Assembly: GCF_019218885.1 (NCBI RefSeq)
Contig: NZ_JAHUWT010000006.1
Span: forward strand, 124,001 to 188,000
Direction: 5' to 3'
DNA: 64,000 nt
DNA from: Bordetella sp. BOR01
GTDB taxonomy: Bacteria; Pseudomonadota; Gammaproteobacteria; Burkholderiales; Burkholderiaceae_B
How positions within the stretch are numbered: the stretch's first letter is position 1; every line of letters starts with the position of its first letter. Position numbers and translations under genes: made by a program. The notes below the pieces were generated by a model. It had not been told where the DNA came from. It ran no database searches and was given only the letters and a program-made list of their open reading frames with translations. Below are positions 61,115 to 64,000 of the stretch, in pieces.

Positions 61115-61378
61115 TCAGGGCTGCGCTGGCACCGCCGGGCTCGCGGCAGCGGTGTCCGGCGCCGCGACCGGCGCGCCGCCGGCGGGTGGCGCCTGCGGCG
61201 CACGCTCGACCACCAGCCCCCGCTTGATGGCCCCTTCGACGATGGGCTGGTCGGCAAAACGCGTCACGGCAAGGTAAATGGTGATGATGCAGCCCAGGAT
61301 GGCCAGCAGCGGCCCGGTCATCAGGAACCAGGGCCAGGGTTCGCGATACCAGGCGTTGGGTGCTTTGGAAGTCGTCAT
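61115..61378 (-). CDS. fixH: FixH-like (CcoH) cbb3 oxidase assembly protein, short form
   Basis: 87 residues from the ATG at 61378. The N terminus NAWYREPWPWFLMTGPLLAILGCIITIYLAV matches FixH/CcoH (listed here as short pieces: WYREPWPWF, then a single transmembrane helix about 15-36) and FADQPIVEGAIKRGLVVER follows. Full FixH proteins have a further periplasmic domain; here the C terminus is a short Pro/Ala-rich tail (APDTAAASPAVPAQP), so it appears truncated. CcoH aids cbb3 assembly. It lies 24 bases after ccoG. Confidence 0.85.
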   Translation of the reverse strand: MTTSKAPNAWYREPWPWFLMTGPLLAILGCIITIYLAVTRFADQPIVEGAIKRGLVVERAPQAPPAGGAPVAAPDTAAASPAVPAQP

Positions 61379-61402
61379 GCGTAGGCTCCTGCGGGTCAAG
61401 GG

Positions 61403-62923
61403 TCAGTCAGGCATGTAAAAGCTGGAGGCCTCGTCGCGTGCCAGCACGCGGCCGTCGGCACCATGGGCGCGGGCCTGCACCACGATGGGATGCGAACCCG
61501 GCCCGGCAGCCTCGGCCGGCACCCGGATCACCACGGGCACCAGCTTGTTGGCATAAGGCTCCAGCGCGATTTCCTGGTCGTGCTGGCGCTCGACATGCAC
61601 GTCCAGGCCAGGCAGGCCGGTGGCCTGCAATTGCAGCACCATGGCGGATCCGGAGGTATTGATGAGCTGCAGCCGGTAGACGTTTTCGATCAAGCCGCCC
61701 GAGGCTTCGCGCGCCAGGATGCCGCGGTCGCGGATCACATCGACCCGCAGCGGATTGCGCAAGGCCAGTGTCGCCACGAAGGCCGTCGCCAATGCCAGGA
61801 TGACGCCGCCATAGACCAGCACGCGTGGGCGCAGCAGCCGCGCCCGCGCCTGGCGCGCCGGCCAGCCCTGCTCTACCGCGTGCTGCGACGCATAGCGGAT
61901 CAGGCCGGCCGGATACTGCATCTTGCCCATGACCTGGTCGCAGGCATCGATGCAGGCGCCGCAGCCTATGCACATGTACTGCAGCCCGTCACGGATGTCG
62001 ATGCCCGTGGGGCATACCTGCACGCACAGGCTGCAATCGACGCAATCGCCCAGCCCGGCGGCCTTGTAGTCGGCCTTGCGCGAGCGGCCGCCACGCGGCT
62101 CGCCGCGCCCCTTGTCGTAGGTGACCACGAAGGTGTCCGGATCGACCATGACGCTTTGGAAGCGCGCGTACGGGCACATGTACTTGCACACCGATTCGCG
62201 CATGAAGCCGGCATTGCCCCAGGTGGCGAAGCCGTAGAACAGCATCCAGAACCACTGCCACGGGCCCAGTTGCAGGGCCAGCAGGTCCAGGCCCAGGCCG
62301 CGGATGGGCGCGAAGTAGCCGATGAAGCTGTAGCCCGTCCACCAGGCAACGAGGATCCACAGCGCGTGCTTGGCCAGCTTCAGGCGCAATTTGCGCGGCG
62401 TCCAGGACGCCTCGTCCAGGCGGATCCGCGCCAGGCGATCGCCTTCGACCTTGCGCTCGATCCACATGAAGATCTCGGTATATACCGTTTGCGGACAGGC
62501 GTAGCCGCAGAACAGGCGCCCGGCCACCGCCGTGAACAGGAACAGCGCCAAGGCCGAGATCACCAGCAACACGGCCAGGTAGACCACGTCTTGCGGCCAC
62601 AGCACCAGGCCGAACAAGTAGAACTTGCGCGCTCCCAGGTCGAACAGCACGGCCTGCCGGCCGTTCCACTGTAGCCATGGCAGGCCGTAGAACACCAGTT
62701 GCGTCAGGAATACGAGCACGATGCGCCAGCGGGCGAACACGCCGCTGACCGAGCGCGGGTAGATCTTGCCGCGTACCTCGGCCAAGGTCTGTTCCAGCAT
62801 TTCCACGGCCGCGCCGGGCCGGGCCGCAGGCTGCTGCGGGCGCCACGCGGGCGTCCCGCCGTCTGCATCGCCCGATCCGGAGGCCTTGGGCTTGGACCGT
62901 CCAGAGGGTTCAGGCTGTTGCAT
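61403..62923 (-). CDS. ccoG: Cytochrome c oxidase accessory protein CcoG (FixG/RdxA)
   Basis: 506 residues. An N-terminal region precedes about four membrane segments (about 75-95, 110-135, 185-210, 225-245), with polyferredoxin cysteines CGYACPQTVYTE and CKYMCPYARFQ, then the double 4Fe-4S motif CVDCSLCVQVCPTG and CIGCGACIDACDQ (about 292-330), a fifth membrane helix (about 370-392) and a C-terminal Ig-like domain. It reduces copper for delivery to the cbb3 oxidase. It follows ccoP on the same strand with 13 bases between. Confidence 0.95.
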   Translation of the reverse strand: MQQPEPSGRSKPKASGSGDADGGTPAWRPQQPAARPGAAVEMLEQTLAEVRGKIYPRSVSGVFARWRIVLVFLTQLVFYGLPWLQWNGRQAVLFDLGARKFYLFGLVLWPQDVVYLAVLLVISALALFLFTAVAGRLFCGYACPQTVYTEIFMWIERKVEGDRLARIRLDEASWTPRKLRLKLAKHALWILVAWWTGYSFIGYFAPIRGLGLDLLALQLGPWQWFWMLFYGFATWGNAGFMRESVCKYMCPYARFQSVMVDPDTFVVTYDKGRGEPRGGRSRKADYKAAGLGDCVDCSLCVQVCPTGIDIRDGLQYMCIGCGACIDACDQVMGKMQYPAGLIRYASQHAVEQGWPARQARARLLRPRVLVYGGVILALATAFVATLALRNPLRVDVIRDRGILAREASGGLIENVYRLQLINTSGSAMVLQLQATGLPGLDVHVERQHDQEIALEPYANKLVPVVIRVPAEAAGPGSHPIVVQARAHGADGRVLARDEASSFYMPD

Positions 62924-62936
62924 TACTGCTTTACCC

Positions 62937-63875
62937 CTAATGCGGCGCGTTGGCGTTTGCCGCTGGCGTCGGGTTCGACAGCCCCCATACCCAGGCCGTC
63001 AGGATCTTGATCTGCTCGGGTGTCAGCACCGCATCGTGCGCGGGCATGCGGTTGTCGCGCCCTTCGAGAATGGTTTGCACAATGGTGGCTTCGGAACTGC
63101 CGTACAGCCAGGTGCCATCGGTAAGGTTGGGCGCGCCCAGGGCCTGGTTGCCCTTGCCATCAACGCCATGGCAGGCCACACAGTAGGTTTCGTAGGTACG
63201 CTGGCCTCGGAACACCTTGAGCGGATCGGCCGCCAGGTTCGACAGCGAACGCACATAGTGCGCCGCATCGCTGGCAGCGGCGGGCTCGATGGAGCCTTTC
63301 CAGGGCGGCATGATGCCGTGGCGCCCCTGCGTGATGGTTTGCTCGATGGTCTCGGGCGCGCCGCCGTACATCCAGTCGCCGTCGGTAAGGTTGGGAAAGC
63401 TGCGCGCGCCCCGGGCATCGGAACCATGGCACTGGGCGCACGTATTCAGGAACAGGCGTTCGCCGATCTGGCGCGCAGCCGGATCGGCCGCGATCTCGGG
63501 CGCCGTCATGCCGGCGTAGCGGGCATAGACCGGCTTGACCTGCTCGGCCAGTTGCGCCTGGTGGCGACGCACTTCGTCTGCCGTGGTGTAGCCCAGCACG
63601 CCCTGGAACATGCCCAGGCCGGGCATCAGTACCAGATATCCCAGCGCGAACAGGCACAGCAACAGGTACATCCAGGTCCACCAGCGGGGCACGGGATTGT
63701 TCAGTTCGGTAAGGTCTTCGTCCCAGACATGGCCGGTGTCGTCGACCGGCGCGCCCGACGGCCGGATACCCAGCCAGCGCCGCTGCGCGAACAGCAGCCA
63801 CAAGCACCAGGCAATGCCGCCCAGCGCGATGAAGGCAATGAAATAGCCGAAGAAAGCGTGGCTGAAATCGTTCAT
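62937..63875 (-). CDS. ccoP: cbb3-type cytochrome c oxidase subunit III, CcoP
   Basis: 312 residues. Two N-terminal membrane helices (about 9-30 and 65-85) flank a VWDEDLTELNNPVPRWW motif typical of CcoP. Two cytochrome c domains follow with CAQCHG (Cys146-His150) and CVACHG (Cys232-His236). It carries electrons from soluble cytochromes to the CcoNO core. Its start overlaps the ccoQ stop by 4 bases (63872-63875). The operon core ccoNO is outside the window. Confidence 0.96.
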   Translation of the reverse strand: MNDFSHAFFGYFIAFIALGGIAWCLWLLFAQRRWLGIRPSGAPVDDTGHVWDEDLTELNNPVPRWWTWMYLLLCLFALGYLVLMPGLGMFQGVLGYTTADEVRRHQAQLAEQVKPVYARYAGMTAPEIAADPAARQIGERLFLNTCAQCHGSDARGARSFPNLTDGDWMYGGAPETIEQTITQGRHGIMPPWKGSIEPAAASDAAHYVRSLSNLAADPLKVFRGQRTYETYCVACHGVDGKGNQALGAPNLTDGTWLYGSSEATIVQTILEGRDNRMPAHDAVLTPEQIKILTAWVWGLSNPTPAANANAPH

Positions 63876-64000
63876 GGCCGCGTTGCTCCTTGTGCGGGTC
63901 CGTTTTCATCGGGCAGCGCGAACGGCAGCATGGCCGATTCGTGGTTGGCGCGCTGCCGGCCGCGCGAACAGGCCCACCAGACGATGCCCAGGAAGGTGGC
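63872..64000 (-). CDS. ccoQ: CcoQ (FixQ) subunit, C-terminal part (cut by window edge)
   Basis: The last 42 codons are visible, reading TFLGIVWWACSRGRQRANHES, then AMLPFALPDE and a short polar tail. This is the end of the transmembrane helix plus the basic cytoplasmic stretch of the small CcoQ subunit that stabilises the cbb3 complex. The TGA overlaps the ccoP ATG. The N terminus lies beyond the window. Confidence 0.85.
   Translation of the reverse strand, partial: ATFLGIVWWACSRGRQRANHESAMLPFALPDENGPAQGATRP

Noticed and set aside
1-64000. CRISPR array, tRNA genes, insertion sequence or integrase
   Set aside because: No regularly spaced repeats, no tRNA-like cloverleaf sequence that I can recognise, and no transposase or recombinase motifs were seen in any gene.

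Overview
The window is GC-rich, densely packed DNA with many ATGA stop/start overlaps. It carries seven Bug-type (TctC family) periplasmic solute receptors, IclR/LysR/GntR-controlled catabolic operons and a cco (cbb3 oxidase) cluster. This combination suggests a betaproteobacterial chromosome of the Alcaligenaceae, Bordetella/Achromobacter lineage. That is inferred from gene content; genus and species cannot be fixed from the sequence alone. I see no tRNA, rRNA, CRISPR array, intact insertion sequence or prophage.

Left part (1-20.5 kb): a truncated SDR oxidoreductase; an IclR regulator divergent from a split MaoC hydratase / Bug receptor / family III CoA-transferase operon; an orphan exported spermidine-synthase-like protein; a LysR-controlled six-gene operon for CoA-dependent breakdown of an organic acid, probably phenylpropenoid-like (two HCHL-like crotonases, acyl-CoA synthetase, HbpS-like protein, acyl-CoA dehydrogenase, FAH-family hydrolase); a Bug receptor; a membrane-anchored DNA/RNA endonuclease; an amidohydrolase / Bug / SnoaL-like operon divergent from an MhpR-like IclR gene and a second FAH-family enzyme; and a membrane alpha/beta hydrolase.

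Middle part (20.5-43.4 kb): an NTF2-like gene and a broken acetyltransferase; a visibly less GC-rich dehydrogenase / aldehyde dehydrogenase / Bug module with a repeated 17-base upstream motif; a Cys-rich secreted protein; an ICMT-family methyltransferase; two cytochrome c genes divergent from a caa3-type oxidase with fused subunits I and III; an orphan MASE1-PAS sensor; a DUF308 membrane protein fused to a permuted papain-like domain; a solute-binding protein translationally coupled to a gamma-glutamyltransferase; an acetyltransferase; and a GntR gene divergent from a dehydratase / RraA-like aldolase / Bug operon across a perfect 14-base palindrome.

Right part (43.4-64 kb): a LysR gene divergent from a five-gene operon of two Bug receptors, a C45 Ntn hydrolase and two NodB-type deacetylase homologues. 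The last of these has lost its metal-binding HxxxH, which became RxxxR, and I consider this the most intriguing cluster here. Then come mixed housekeeping and stress genes (DUF1428, two VOC proteins, DUF1993, GNAT, TrhA, class II amidotransferase, SorAB-like sulfite dehydrogenase, kinase, Tas-like reductase, an alpha-CTD-like orphan, HAD hydrolase, YadGH-like ABC exporter). The window ends in the 3' part of the cco operon (ccoQ, ccoP, ccoG, a short fixH and a small membrane protein). Overall the region is a series of uptake-plus-catabolism cassettes, each with its own regulator, set among respiratory genes.
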